DNA of 42,627 nt from an uncultured Lachnospiraceae bacterium. GTDB lineage: Bacteria > Bacillota > Clostridia > Lachnospirales > Lachnospiraceae. The stretch lies in the NCBI GenBank assembly GCA_910589195.1, contig CAJUTC010000030.1:1-42627 (forward strand). The letters are read 5' to 3'. Positions 32,849 through 41,534 of the stretch are shown one piece after another. The notes below the pieces were generated by a model, which was not told the DNA's origin, ran no database searches, and saw only the letters and a program-made list of their open reading frames with translations. The translations under genes were made by a program, and so were the position numbers. The stretch's first letter is position 1; each line of letters begins with the position of its first letter.

Positions 32849-33610
32849 ATGAACAGAGCATGGAAAAACCGCGTCATAAGGGCAGCGGCAAAACTACTTA
32901 CTGTGGCAGTAGCCACAACATCCTGTTTATCTGACATGGTATTTACAACTCGTGCATAGGGATACGGGAAAAACGGAATTGTGCGTGACATTACCTCGCA
33001 GCAGTTGGTGGAGGATATGGGGCTGGGGTACAATATTGGAAATACCTTTGACAGCATCGGTTCCTTCATTGAACTAGGAGAACTGTGGGATTACCAAAAA
33101 GGGTGGGGCAATGAACCGGTTTCCAAACATTTTATCCGGAAAGTGAAGGAGAGCGGGTTTAAGACCATCCGGCTTCCGGTAAGCCGGGCCCAGTGGATTG
33201 ATGAAAATAACCAGATTAATCCAGGATACATGAGCGCTGTCCAGACCGTTGTGGACTGGTGCCTGGAAGAGGACATGTATGTTATATTGAATATCCATCA
33301 TGACAGCGGAGCGGCAGATACCTCCTGGATCAGGAAAGCGGCCACAGATTTTGAAGGCACCACAACGAAATACGGAATGGTTTGGACGCAGATCGCAAAT
33401 AACTTTAAGGATTATGGCGACTATCTGATTTTTGAAGGCATGAATGAGGTAGAGTTTCCAGACGCGCCTAATATGTCCCGCCAGTATGAAATTTTAAACG
33501 CAATGAATCAGCTTTTTGCTGATTCCGTGAGAAATACGGGAGGGAATAACGCCAGCCGCCACCTTCTATCCCAGGCTACAATACGGATATTATGAATACC
33601 ATGCGGAACG
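32849..33610 (+). pseudogene. Broken secreted GH5 glycanase
   Basis: GGGAGGG precedes ATG 32849. A signal peptide of about 36 residues (MNRAWKNRVIRAAAKLL then an A/V/T-rich core) ends at an in-frame TAG (32957-32959). The same frame then encodes the first part of a GH5 cellulase-like enzyme: GLGYNIGNTFDS, IRLPVSRAQW, VILNIHHD and FEGMNEVE with the acid/base Glu. Near 33565 a one-base loss shifts the frame; the GH5 sequence continues as PGYNTDIMNTMRN and then joins permease sequence. The nucleophile region and the C-terminus are missing. Three separate lesions make it inactive. Confidence 0.88.
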
Positions 33611-34347
33611 TAAATTTTATTATTCCAAGAAAGTTTACATTAAGTAATTACCAGTATATATTTACATCCAATAACATGCTAAAACCATTTGCCCTTTCTG
33701 TGTTAAAAACGCTGGTAGGAACAGGAATTGGCGTAGTTTGTACATCTATGCTGGCTTACGTATTAAGCAGGAAAGACTTTTATTTTAACAAGTCAGTTAC
33801 CATTATTTTTATTATTACCATGTATGTTAGCGGCGGTATGATTTCGGAATATCTTTTAATTATGCGAACCTTAAAGATGGGAAATAATTTTTGGGTTTAT
33901 ATCATTCCCGGCCTGATTTGGGTATACAATGTGATCTTGATGCGTTCCTTTATTGAGGGGATGCCAATGGCTTTGCAGGAAGCGGCAAAGATTGACGGAG
34001 CCAATGATTTTGTGATTTGGTCCAGGATTATCTTTCCCTTATGTAAGCCAGTTTTAGCTACAGTGGCATTGTTTGTGGCAGTAGGACAGTGGAACTCTTT
34101 TATGGATACCTACCTTTACGCAAGAGAACTGCCCACCCTGCAATATATTTTGTCCGAGATTATCGAGAACGCGCAGATTAAGATTGATCCTCATGCGGCG
34201 GCATTGGGGCAGGTAAAAAACGCGGTGTCACCTATGTCGGTTCGCATGGCAGTTACTGTGATTGCAACCGTTCCGATTTTGATTGTTTACCCCTTCCTTC
34301 AAAAATACTTTGTAGGCGGTATGACATTAGGCGCGGTGAAAGATTGA
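33592..34347 (+). pseudogene. 5'-truncated LplC/YtcP-type sugar ABC permease fused to the GH5 remnant
   Basis: The open frame gives 251 residues. The first ~7 (MNTMRN) belong to the GH5 gene; the rest is the latter part of a CUT1 carbohydrate permease starting at FIIPRKFTLSNYQYIF. Five membrane helices and the ATPase-coupling EAA loop EAAKIDGANDFVIWSRIIFP remain. About 50-60 N-terminal residues with the first helix and the start codon are lost. It has no ribosome binding site of its own. In intact loci this family works with LplB and the lipoprotein that follows to import oligosaccharides. Confidence 0.82.
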
Positions 34348-34365
34348 TGGAGAGGAGGAAGCATT

Positions 34366-36016
34366 ATGATGAAAATAGGGAAAATAAGTGTTTTTTTCTG
34401 GCGACATTTCTGTGTGCCGGAGGGCTTTACGGATGTGGCAGCAAGAAGGAAAGCCAGATGGGAGAAGATGGCGTGCTGGAGCTGGAGTTTTTAATAAAGA
34501 TGGGGAAGAAGATGCCTGGTCAAATCCGGTTGCCCAGGCATTAACAGAAGCAACCGGCGTGCGGCTAAAGATTGATTATCCCGCAGCTTCCCAGGATTTA
34601 AAAGTTGCACTAATGATTGCGGAACAGAATTTTCCGGACTTGATTTATACAAAAGGGGATGTGGCTAGCCTCATCGATGCAGGGGCATTGATTGATATGA
34701 CCGATTTAATTGAGGAGTACGGCCCTAATATTAAAAAGATGTATGGAGATGAATTTGACAAACTGAAATACTCAGAAGAGGATCCTTCGATCTACCAGCT
34801 TTCTTCTTACGTTATGGGAGGGGAAACCTATAAGAGCGCCGGAACTGCCCAGCTTCAGTGGTCTGTGCTAAAGGAAAATAACTACAAGATTCCACGGACC
34901 TTAGATGAACTGGAAACCATGATTAAGGACTATATGGCAGACCATCCGACCACAGACGACGGTCTTCCTACGATTGGCATTACACTATCAGCTTCCGACT
35001 GGCACTGGATGATTACCCTGGGAAATCCGGCCACCTCCATTGCTGACGGCGCTCCGGATAATGGCCAGTGGCTGATTGATGAGGATTATAATGCCATGTA
35101 TAAATTCCGTTCTGAGAATGAGCGGGAGTATTTCAGATGGCTGAACCGGATGTACAATGAAGGCATTTTGGATCCGGAATTTGCGACCCAGACTCACGAA
35201 GATTATATTGCGAAGCTTTCATCCGGAAGGGTGCTGGCGATTTTTGATGCGGATTGGGATTACCTGGATGCTGAGCGTGTTTTAAAAGCTGACGGCAAAC
35301 TGGATAAAATATATGCGCCTCTTCCTGTTACCATCAGCGATGATGTGAAATGCCCCACCTTAATGTCCCAAGGTTTGGTTACGGGACAGGGGGTAGGCAT
35401 TACAACTGCCTGTAAGTATCCGGTAGAAGCGATTAAGTTTTTGGACTATATTTGTTCCGATGAGGGGCAGGTATTAGTGAACTGGGGCGTAGAAGGAATC
35501 AATTATTTGGTGGATGAAGACGGAAAACGCTACCGCACTCAGGAGGAAATTGACCGGTCGAATTCAAATAAAGACTATGCGAAAAATACAGGAGTAGGTT
35601 TTTACGCTTGCCCATTCCCTACATATGGGTCAGGCGTAATGGATGCTACTGGAAATGCTTACACCACAGCCAGCAAGGAAGCGGTAATCGCAGAGTATGA
35701 TGTGGAGCAGAAAGCCGCCTGTAATGCCTGGGGAGTGGATCTTTTACTGGATATTTTTCCACAGCCAGAGGAATTTGAAATTCCCAAATACCCGCCTGTG
35801 TGGGCCTATATTAAGCCTGCAAAGCTGGATGACATTGGCAATAAATTAGATGAGGTGGCCTGGTCCAGCCTGATAAGCTGTGTGATCGGAAAGCAGGAGG
35901 ATTTTGACAAAAATTATGACGCTATGATTGCCAGCTTTGAAAGCACAGGGATGGAAGAAGCGGAGGCAATTCTTACCCAGCTTATTAAAGATAAAGTAGC
36001 TTTGATGGAAGATTAG
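34366..36016 (+). pseudogene. Frameshifted lipoprotein sugar-binding protein
   Basis: GAGGAGG (34352-34358) precedes ATG-ATG at 34366. The start frame reads MKIGKISVFF, the next frame LATFLCAGGLYGCGSKKES with a lipobox LYGC, and the final frame from NKDGEEDAWSNPV is open for ~500 residues. Each switch is explained by one missing T: in T7 at 34391-34397 and in T5 at 34488-34492. The body is an LplA/YtcQ-like family 1 binding protein, about 550 residues when restored. Slippage at the T-runs could rescue some product, but neighbouring genes are plainly decayed, so I call it a pseudogene. Confidence 0.78.
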
Positions 36017-36038
36017 GCATATAAGCTTTAACATGCAG

Positions 36039-36075
36039 ATAGGACGGCAGAATGGATTGCCGTCCTATTTGTGTG
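36039..36075 (+). terminator. Terminator of the decayed sugar-uptake operon
   Basis: ATAGGACGGCA (36039-36049) pairs perfectly with TGCCGTCCTAT (36058-36068). The following TTGTGTGTT is a weak T-run. It lies 22 bases after the binding-protein stop. Confidence 0.7.
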
Positions 36076-36153
36076 TTAATTTAGCCGCCTTGCTGCTGAA
36101 CATTGATTTTGCAAAGCTTCAACAGACAGAATTTAGTACCCGGAAAAACGGTT

Positions 36154-36195
36154 TTTACAATAAATATTGTAAATGACGGATAAAAATTATATAAT
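36154..36195 (+). promoter_or_regulatory. Orphan promoter overlapped by a palindrome
   Basis: TTGTAA (36167-36172), 17 bases and TATAAT (36190-36195) form a near-consensus promoter. TTTACAAT-AAAT-ATTGTAAA (36154-36173) covers its -35. Downstream, GGGGGGATTATGGAATAA starts a frame that stops at once. With one base added, it would read on as KRIHEIRFKWKSI, resembling the N-terminus of a YesM-type kinase or permease, so it may head another lost gene of this locus. It might also serve kptA. Nothing else is seen in 36076-36337. Confidence 0.5.
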
Positions 36196-36337
36196 CAAAT
36201 CAATCGGAAACTGGCAGGGGGGATTATGGAATAAAAAGAATACATGAAATAAGGTTTAAATGGAAAAGCATCATATAAAATTATCGTATGGAAATATACA
36301 ATAGGCGTTGTACAGTTCTTATTTCTGAGAGGTCAAT

Positions 36338-36883
36338 ATGGGAAAATTAGACAAATTAAGCATCTTTATCAGTTTGGTTTTGCGGCATAATCCTGCTGCC
36401 GCTAATATTTCGCTAGATAAGCACGGATGGGCTAATGTGGATGAATTAATAGCTGGCATTAACCGTACCGGAAGAAACATAAATATGGATATACTAGAAG
36501 AGATTGTGGCTACTGACAAGAAGCAACGATATTGCTTTAACCAAGACAAGACACAAATCCGGGCAAATCAGGGGCATAGCATTGCCGTGGACGTGGAACT
36601 AAACCAGCAGGAGCCTCCGGCGACTTTGTACCACGGAACCGCCACCAGATTTTTTGACGCAATTAAAAGCGAAGGTCTAAAACCTATGAACCGGTTATAT
36701 GTCCATTTATCAAAGGATATGGACACTGCGCTAAAGGTAGGAAGGCGGCATGGAAAACCAGTGGTTTTAAAGATCGATAGCGGGTCTATGTATCAGGACG
36801 GGCATCTATTTTATTTATCGGAAAACGGCGTATGGCTCACTAAGAAAGTAGAAGCCAAATACTTAGAAAAGATAAGCGGTTAA
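36338..36883 (+). CDS. kptA: RNA 2'-phosphotransferase (Tpt1/KptA)
   Basis: This enzyme removes an internal RNA 2'-phosphate by transferring it to NAD, forming ADP-ribose cyclic phosphate; in yeast it completes tRNA splicing. The 181-residue protein has an N-terminal winged-helix-like domain (~1-85, with FISLVLRHNP and DKHGWANVDELI) and a C-terminal ADP-ribosyltransferase-like domain (~86-180). The catalytic set is visible: Arg in LRHNP, Arg and His in IRANQGHS, and the NAD-binding YHGT. GAGAGG lies upstream of the ATG. Bacterial substrates are unknown; RNA repair is one proposal. Confidence 0.95.
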   Translation: MGKLDKLSIFISLVLRHNPAAANISLDKHGWANVDELIAGINRTGRNINMDILEEIVATDKKQRYCFNQDKTQIRANQGHSIAVDVELNQQEPPATLYHGTATRFFDAIKSEGLKPMNRLYVHLSKDMDTALKVGRRHGKPVVLKIDSGSMYQDGHLFYLSENGVWLTKKVEAKYLEKISG

Positions 36884-37009
36884 GCGTTGCCAAGCATAAT
36901 CCGGAAAGGTATTTCAGATGTATCTGACAGAAACTTGAAAAGGTTAACGTATTCCGCTACAGTATGAATAGCAAACCAGCAAGATGGTTAGATTCAATGG
37001 AGGATAAAA

Positions 37010-38008
37010 ATGAATGAAGCGTATCATGCCGCGCCAGGGCGGTACCAGGAAATGAAATATAATCGGTGCGGGAAAAGCGGGCTGCTGCTTCCCCGCGTTT
37101 CCCTGGGTCTATGGCATAATTTTGGAAGCCATGCAGATCCGGATAATATGAAGGCAATGTGCTTGAAAGCATTTGATTTGGGGATTACACATTTTGATCT
37201 GGCCAATAATTATGGCCCGGAATATGGGAGCGCTGAGAGAAATTTTGGAAAAATTTTAAAGGAAGATCTGTGGCCGTATCGTGATGAGCTGCTTATCAGC
37301 ACAAAGGCAGGCTATGATATGTGGGAAGGCCCTTACGGAAACTGGGGAAGCAGGAAATATTTGATTGCCAGCCTGGATCAAAGCTTAAAGCGTATGGGAT
37401 TAGAGTACGTGGATATTTTTTACCATCACAGGATGGATCCTCAAACGCCCCTTGAGGAAACGATGATGGCTCTTGACGCAATCGTCCGAAGTGGAAAAGC
37501 CTTGTATATCGGTTTGTCAAATTATGACGGGCCAACGCTTTCAAAAGCGGCCAAAATCCTGGAAGAGTTAAAGTGCCCCTTTATCATCAACCAAAACAGG
37601 TATTCCATCTTTGATCGAACCATAGAGGAAAACGGGTTAAAGGATACGGCACAGCGTTTCAATAAGGGTCTTATCGTATTCAGCCCATTGGCACAAGGCC
37701 TATTGACAGACCGCTATTTAGATGGGATTCCTGCCGACAGCCGGATCCGTACTGACGGACGTTTTTTAAAGGAACAGGCATTGGCAAAAAAATTAGATTC
37801 GATCCGGGCATTAAATCAGATTGCCCAAAGCAGAGGGCAGACCCTGGCGCAAATGGCCCTGAACTGGGTTTTAAAAGATGGAGATGTTACCAGCGTGCTA
37901 ATCGGCGCGTCCAGGCCGTCCCAGATTGAAGAGAATGTAGACCTGATCCATCAAAAGGCATTTACCCAAGATGAGCTTGCGAAAATCGACCAGATCAGCC
38001 AGGAGTAA
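37010..38008 (+). CDS. Aldo/keto reductase, YghZ-like
   Basis: This 332-residue NADPH-dependent reductase has a (beta/alpha)8 fold. It resembles YghZ/Gpr, which reduces L-glyceraldehyde 3-phosphate and methylglyoxal. The catalytic tetrad is present: Asp and Tyr in FDLANNYGPEYGSAE, Lys in LISTKAGYDM, His in FYHHRMDP. The segment GPYGNWGSRKYL is characteristic of this subgroup. GGAGG lies just upstream. It faces a convergent methyltransferase gene 40 bases away with no terminator I can identify between them. Confidence 0.92.
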   Translation: MNEAYHAAPGRYQEMKYNRCGKSGLLLPRVSLGLWHNFGSHADPDNMKAMCLKAFDLGITHFDLANNYGPEYGSAERNFGKILKEDLWPYRDELLISTKAGYDMWEGPYGNWGSRKYLIASLDQSLKRMGLEYVDIFYHHRMDPQTPLEETMMALDAIVRSGKALYIGLSNYDGPTLSKAAKILEELKCPFIINQNRYSIFDRTIEENGLKDTAQRFNKGLIVFSPLAQGLLTDRYLDGIPADSRIRTDGRFLKEQALAKKLDSIRALNQIAQSRGQTLAQMALNWVLKDGDVTSVLIGASRPSQIEENVDLIHQKAFTQDELAKIDQISQE

Positions 38009-38048
38009 GCCGTCTGTATTACAATTTACAAATTTCCCTAGATTTTGT

Positions 38049-38840
38049 TTATTTCTTAGCCACAATCAGATAACGGTGAATAGTTCCTTCAATTACTCCA
38101 TTATCTTCAATGCTTTTTTGCATATGCAACAATCCATCCAAGCATCGATCCACGGAAAAACCAGGAAACTCCCATTCAATGATACGTGCGAACCATACGA
38201 ATGCCGCCACATCATAAAATTTAATTGGCCGATATGCTTCCTCGGCGCACAAGATATGAAATCCGGCCTTTTCAAACACATCCCTCTGTTTGGTAAGATT
38301 TAAGTGAGGGAAAGGTTTTTTCGTTCCGGGAAGAACCTGCTCAACCAAATCCCGGTCATTATCGCTGCCAACCTGTTCTGTAATAAAAATTCCATCTTTT
38401 TTTAAAAGACGGTACAATTCATTGGCACAGAAATTGCCATGCCGATTAATAATGATATGAAAGACTTCGCTGGCAAATGGAATGTTGGAAGGATTGTTGC
38501 ATTCTTTAAAATCAATTCCCAAAGGCAACAGTTTTTCCCTGCATAACTGTACATTAGGCGGATACCCTTCTGTTGCGGATGTTTTGCTGTATGGATGATT
38601 TAACGACAGCAGGAATTCTCCTCCGCCAGTATCATAATCCAAAAGATTGGAATCCGGATGTAAATATTGTTTTACTATAGATTCGTAATTCCATGGCAAG
38701 TCATGTTCTTCCTCATATCTGCCGCGAATATGAGAAAAGTCCCAACCGTGAATATGGGCTGCTTCTTCTTCCTTTTTCCAAATCGATGTTAATTCCTTTT
38801 TATTCATCATAACGGTTTCCTCACGATATGTTTTCATCAT
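38049..38840 (-). CDS. Class I SAM-dependent methyltransferase
   Basis: This is a 263-residue methyltransferase. The SAM-binding motif I is LLDYDTGGGEFLLSL (residues ~72-86), followed by the acidic loop SATEGYPPNV and a motif-IV-like region FHIIINRHGNF. GLU-rich N-terminal sequence (KKEEEAAHIHGWDFSHI) resembles small-molecule methyltransferases. The substrate cannot be told. ATG-ATG at 38840 has AAAAGGAGG upstream, and an extended -10 promoter lies 40 bases away. Confidence 0.87.
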   Translation of the reverse strand: MMKTYREETVMMNKKELTSIWKKEEEAAHIHGWDFSHIRGRYEEEHDLPWNYESIVKQYLHPDSNLLDYDTGGGEFLLSLNHPYSKTSATEGYPPNVQLCREKLLPLGIDFKECNNPSNIPFASEVFHIIINRHGNFCANELYRLLKKDGIFITEQVGSDNDRDLVEQVLPGTKKPFPHLNLTKQRDVFEKAGFHILCAEEAYRPIKFYDVAAFVWFARIIEWEFPGFSVDRCLDGLLHMQKSIEDNGVIEGTIHRYLIVAKK

Positions 38841-38879
38841 AGAGAGATACCTCCTTTTTATCTTCGGACTCCCGCTTAA

Positions 38880-38908
38880 AGTATAGCACGAAGCTAACCA
38901 GCGTTCAA
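38880..38908 (-). promoter_or_regulatory. Promoter of the methyltransferase gene
   Basis: On the minus strand TTGAAC (38908-38903), 17 bases and TATACT (38885-38880), with TG one base before the -10. Confidence 0.65.
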
Positions 38909-39003
38909 CTTTTATTGCAGGGTCTTCACCTGCTTGACAAGCCGCGTCTTTATGTTTCAGTAATTACTAATTCACTTGGATAAAAATCTTAAAAGGGGAA
39001 GAA

Positions 39004-39024
39004 TTTCATACGTATTCCACATTG
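39004..39024 (+). promoter_or_regulatory. Operator of the two-component locus, copy 1
   Basis: TTTCATAC-GTA-TTCCACATTG is repeated at 40591-40611 with differences only in the three middle bases. It lies ~40 bases ahead of the response-regulator remnant, probably as an activator site (autoregulation). A TAAAAT at 39037-39042 could be the -10. Confidence 0.65.
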
Positions 39025-39043
39025 ATATGGTAAACTTAAAATA

Positions 39044-39428
39044 GGCGGATGATTACATCACAAAACCGTTTTCCATGATCCTGCTGGGCAGGCGTATCAC
39101 AGCCCTATTACGGCGGAGTGGAAAAGGCGCGGTATCCGACAGCATGACTTTTGGGGATGTAACGGTAAATTTCTCCGGCTATACAGCAAAGGACAAAAAT
39201 GGCAGGATTGACATTACACCAAAGGAGATAGACCTGCTAAAGCTGCTTGTGGAGCATAAGGGGCTTGTGCTTACCCGTTCACAGATATTGGATGACCTGT
39301 GGGGAAACAACTGCCCGGTCATTGACCGGACGGTTGATACCTACATTAAAAACCAGCGTAAGAAGCTGCGGCTTGACTGCATTGTTACTGTTAAAGGCAT
39401 AGGCTACAAATATGAGGTGGAGCAATGA
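39044..39428 (+). pseudogene. OmpR-type response regulator lacking its receiver
   Basis: The frame begins ADDYITKPFSMILL, the last receiver residues of an OmpR-family regulator, and continues through the winged-helix DNA-binding domain (ITPKEIDLLKLLVEHKG, then DRTVDTYIKNQRKKL, KGIGYKYEV). About 95-100 N-terminal residues, including the phosphorylated aspartate, are missing and the 5' boundary abuts promoter sequence, so a deletion removed the gene start. An ATG at 39075 could yield a 117-residue DNA-binding-only protein but has no ribosome binding site. It overlaps the kinase start by 4 bases. Confidence 0.85.
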
Positions 39429-40527
39429 AGCAGATGAAGATATTCCCGAAAACATTTCTTTACACATTAGGTCTGATGCTCTTTATTGTGGGGATTGCCC
39501 ATGCACTGATCTATTTTCTGACTGCCCCAGTAACACTCGACATTTCAGTTGCGACCTTTGAAGAGTTTTCCTTAAGCACAAGCCTGAACGTGAACCGGTA
39601 TGTTACGCAGGACGTCCTGAAAGCGCTGCCCATATCCCTTGCCTGCTGTATGGTCATTTCCATAGCCTGCTCTTTTGTATTTTCACGGAAGATCACAGTT
39701 ACCATAGAACAGATCGGGGCAGTGACGGAGCAGATGGCGCGGATGGAAAAGGATGCGGTCTGTAAAATCAATTCAAAAGACGAAATAGGCATACTGGCGG
39801 ATAATATCAACCATTTATATCATAGTCTGCTGTCGGCCATTGAGAGCCTTGAAGTTGAAAAACAGCGTGTAAGTGAGAGCGAGCGGTCAAAGGCTGATTT
39901 CCTGCGGGCTGCTTCCCATGAATTGAAGACGCCAGTTACCGCGCTGAATGCAACGCTGGAAAATATGATACTCGGTGTCGGGAAGTATAAGGATTATGAC
40001 ACTTACCTGCCGGAGTGCAGGGAAATGACAGGACGCCTCGCAGACATGATACATGATATCCTTGAAACCTCAAAGGCTGGGATGTCGGCAGAAAACGAGG
40101 AAGCAGCGGAAGTTGACCTGTCAGGGCTGCTTTCCTCATTATGCGGGCCGTATATGCTGAACGCAAGGGCCAAAGGGATCAATTTCCGGACAGATTTGAA
40201 GCAGTACTGCCGCCGCAGATGTTTGGAAAAGCGGTGTCAAATATTCTTGCCAATGCTGTGGCATACACGGAACCAGGAAGAACCGTTTCCATATATTCTG
40301 ACGGGTGCCATATCCTTATAGAAAATGAATGTGCCACCATACCTGAAGAGGAACTGCGGCATCTGTTTGAGCCCTTTTATCGTCCTGATTTTGCAAGAAA
40401 TCGGGACAAGGGCGGCAACGGTCTTGGTCTGTATATTGTGGACATATTATTAAGGACAATGAATATTTCTTACTCATTCTGCCCGATGGAGGAACCACAG
40501 GGGATGAGATTTACAATCTATTTATGA
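39425..40527 (+). pseudogene. Sensor histidine kinase split by a frameshift
   Basis: The first frame (from ATG 39425) has two membrane helices (residues ~10-32 and ~75-95), a HAMP segment and the phosphoacceptor box AASHELKTPVTAL. Near 40190, after about NARAKGINF, the sensible sequence shifts to another frame: DRFEAVLPPQMFGKAVSNIL (N box), then GGNGLGLYIVDILL (G box), to a stop at 40527. The shift equals one lost base. Restored length is about 366 residues. Kinases of this type sit beside ABC transporters that resist antimicrobial peptides. As found, the kinase lacks its ATP-binding domain. Confidence 0.85.
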
Positions 40528-40535
40528 CAGTGCTG

Positions 40536-40566
40536 AAAAGCTCTCCGACAGGCTGGGGAGTTTTTT
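40536..40566 (+). terminator. Terminator after the sensor kinase
   Basis: AAAA-G-CTCTCC pairs with GGGGAG-TTTT (6 bp plus A-T extension, one bulge), with TTTTTT following. Confidence 0.75.
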
Positions 40567-40590
40567 AATTTCTTCTCTATTTCACATACG

Positions 40591-40611
40591 TTTCATACTG
40601 GTTCCACATTG
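40591..40611 (+). promoter_or_regulatory. Operator of the two-component locus, copy 2
   Basis: TTTCATAC-TGG-TTCCACATTG, 18 of 21 identical to copy 1 at 39004-39024. It lies 55 bases before the permease fragment, so the lost response regulator probably activated the transporter from here. Confidence 0.65.
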
Positions 40612-40666
40612 GGGGTGTACGATACCAGCGTCAGAAAGAATAACAGAAGAAAACGGAGGTATCAAA

Positions 40667-40843
40667 ATGGGAGCTATCAGGCGGGCGTATTGCTACGTTA
40701 CACGGAAAAAAGGAAAAAGCATCCTGCTGTTTTTCATTCTCCTTATTATGGCAACTTTTGTACTGGCCGGTCTTTCTACCCAAAAGGCATCACAGGCGGC
40801 ACAAAAAAATCTGAGGGAGGCTTTAGGAGCGAAAATGAGCTAA
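40667..40843 (+). pseudogene. 58-residue N-terminal fragment of an FtsX/MacB-type ABC permease
   Basis: GGAGG precedes ATG 40667. The protein starts MGAIRRAYCYVTRKKGKSIL, has one membrane helix (residues ~18-40), and ends after LREALGAKMS at TAA 40841, where the sequence runs directly into the ribosome binding site of the ATPase gene. The start matches permeases of bacitracin/lantibiotic-type ABC systems, normally ~400 residues or more. The remaining ~350 residues were removed by an internal deletion. The fragment cannot transport. Confidence 0.78.
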
Positions 40844-40861
40844 AGAAAAGGAGGATGATAA

Positions 40862-41491
40862 ATGGCTGTTTTGGAAATGAAAGAGATATTCTATGCCTAT
40901 GAGAAAGGAAGGCCAGTATTGCAAAACGTAAATACCAAATTTGAAGTGGGGAAAATGTACGCCATTCTTGGGCCGTCCGGTTCCGGCAAGACAACTCTGC
41001 TGGCACTGATCGGCGGTCTGGATACCCCGCAAAAAGGTGAAATCCTCTTTGATGGCGGAAATATTTCACGGTGCGGGCTTGCCGCTTACAGGAGAAATCA
41101 TGTTTCACTGATATTTCAAAGTTACAACCTCATTGATTATATGACGCCGATTGAGAATGTGGTCTTGACAGCGAAAAAGGATGCCCTTCCCCTGCTCATG
41201 CGGCTTGGATTGACAGCCGAGGAAGCAAAGCGTAATGTGATGAAGCTTTCTGGCGGGCAGCAGCAGAGAGTGGCAATCGCCCGCGCCCTGGCTTCTGATA
41301 CCCCGGTTATTTTAGCGGATGAACCGACAGGAAACCTTGACGAGGATACGGCGGAAGAAATCACGGGTATCTTGAAGGAAAGCGCACATGAACGGGATAA
41401 ATGCGTAATAGTTGCAACGCATTCAAATGAACTGGCAGCGCAGGCAGATGCTATTTTGAATTTAAAGCGTGACAGTCTTCATATGGTCTAA
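40862..41491 (+). CDS. ABC transporter ATP-binding protein (MacB/LolD type)
   Basis: This 209-residue ATPase subunit is intact: Walker A GPSGSGKTTLL (residues ~38-48), Q-loop LIFQSYNL, signature LSGGQQQRVAIARAL, Walker B VILADEPTGNLD and the switch His in ATHSNEL. AAGGAGG lies ahead of the ATG. It belongs with the truncated permease upstream; without a permease in this window it would have no partner unless one is encoded elsewhere. The C-terminus is slightly short for the family (usually 220-250). Confidence 0.92.
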   Translation: MAVLEMKEIFYAYEKGRPVLQNVNTKFEVGKMYAILGPSGSGKTTLLALIGGLDTPQKGEILFDGGNISRCGLAAYRRNHVSLIFQSYNLIDYMTPIENVVLTAKKDALPLLMRLGLTAEEAKRNVMKLSGGQQQRVAIARALASDTPVILADEPTGNLDEDTAEEITGILKESAHERDKCVIVATHSNELAAQADAILNLKRDSLHMV

Positions 41492-41534
41492 ATTTTTAAT
41501 TAGAAGTACGCAAAAGTGAACCGCCGTTATGGAT

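Noticed and set aside
32957..32959. Pyrrolysine or other recoding at the GH5 TAG
   Set aside because: The same gene also has a frameshift and a large deletion, so simple decay explains the stop.
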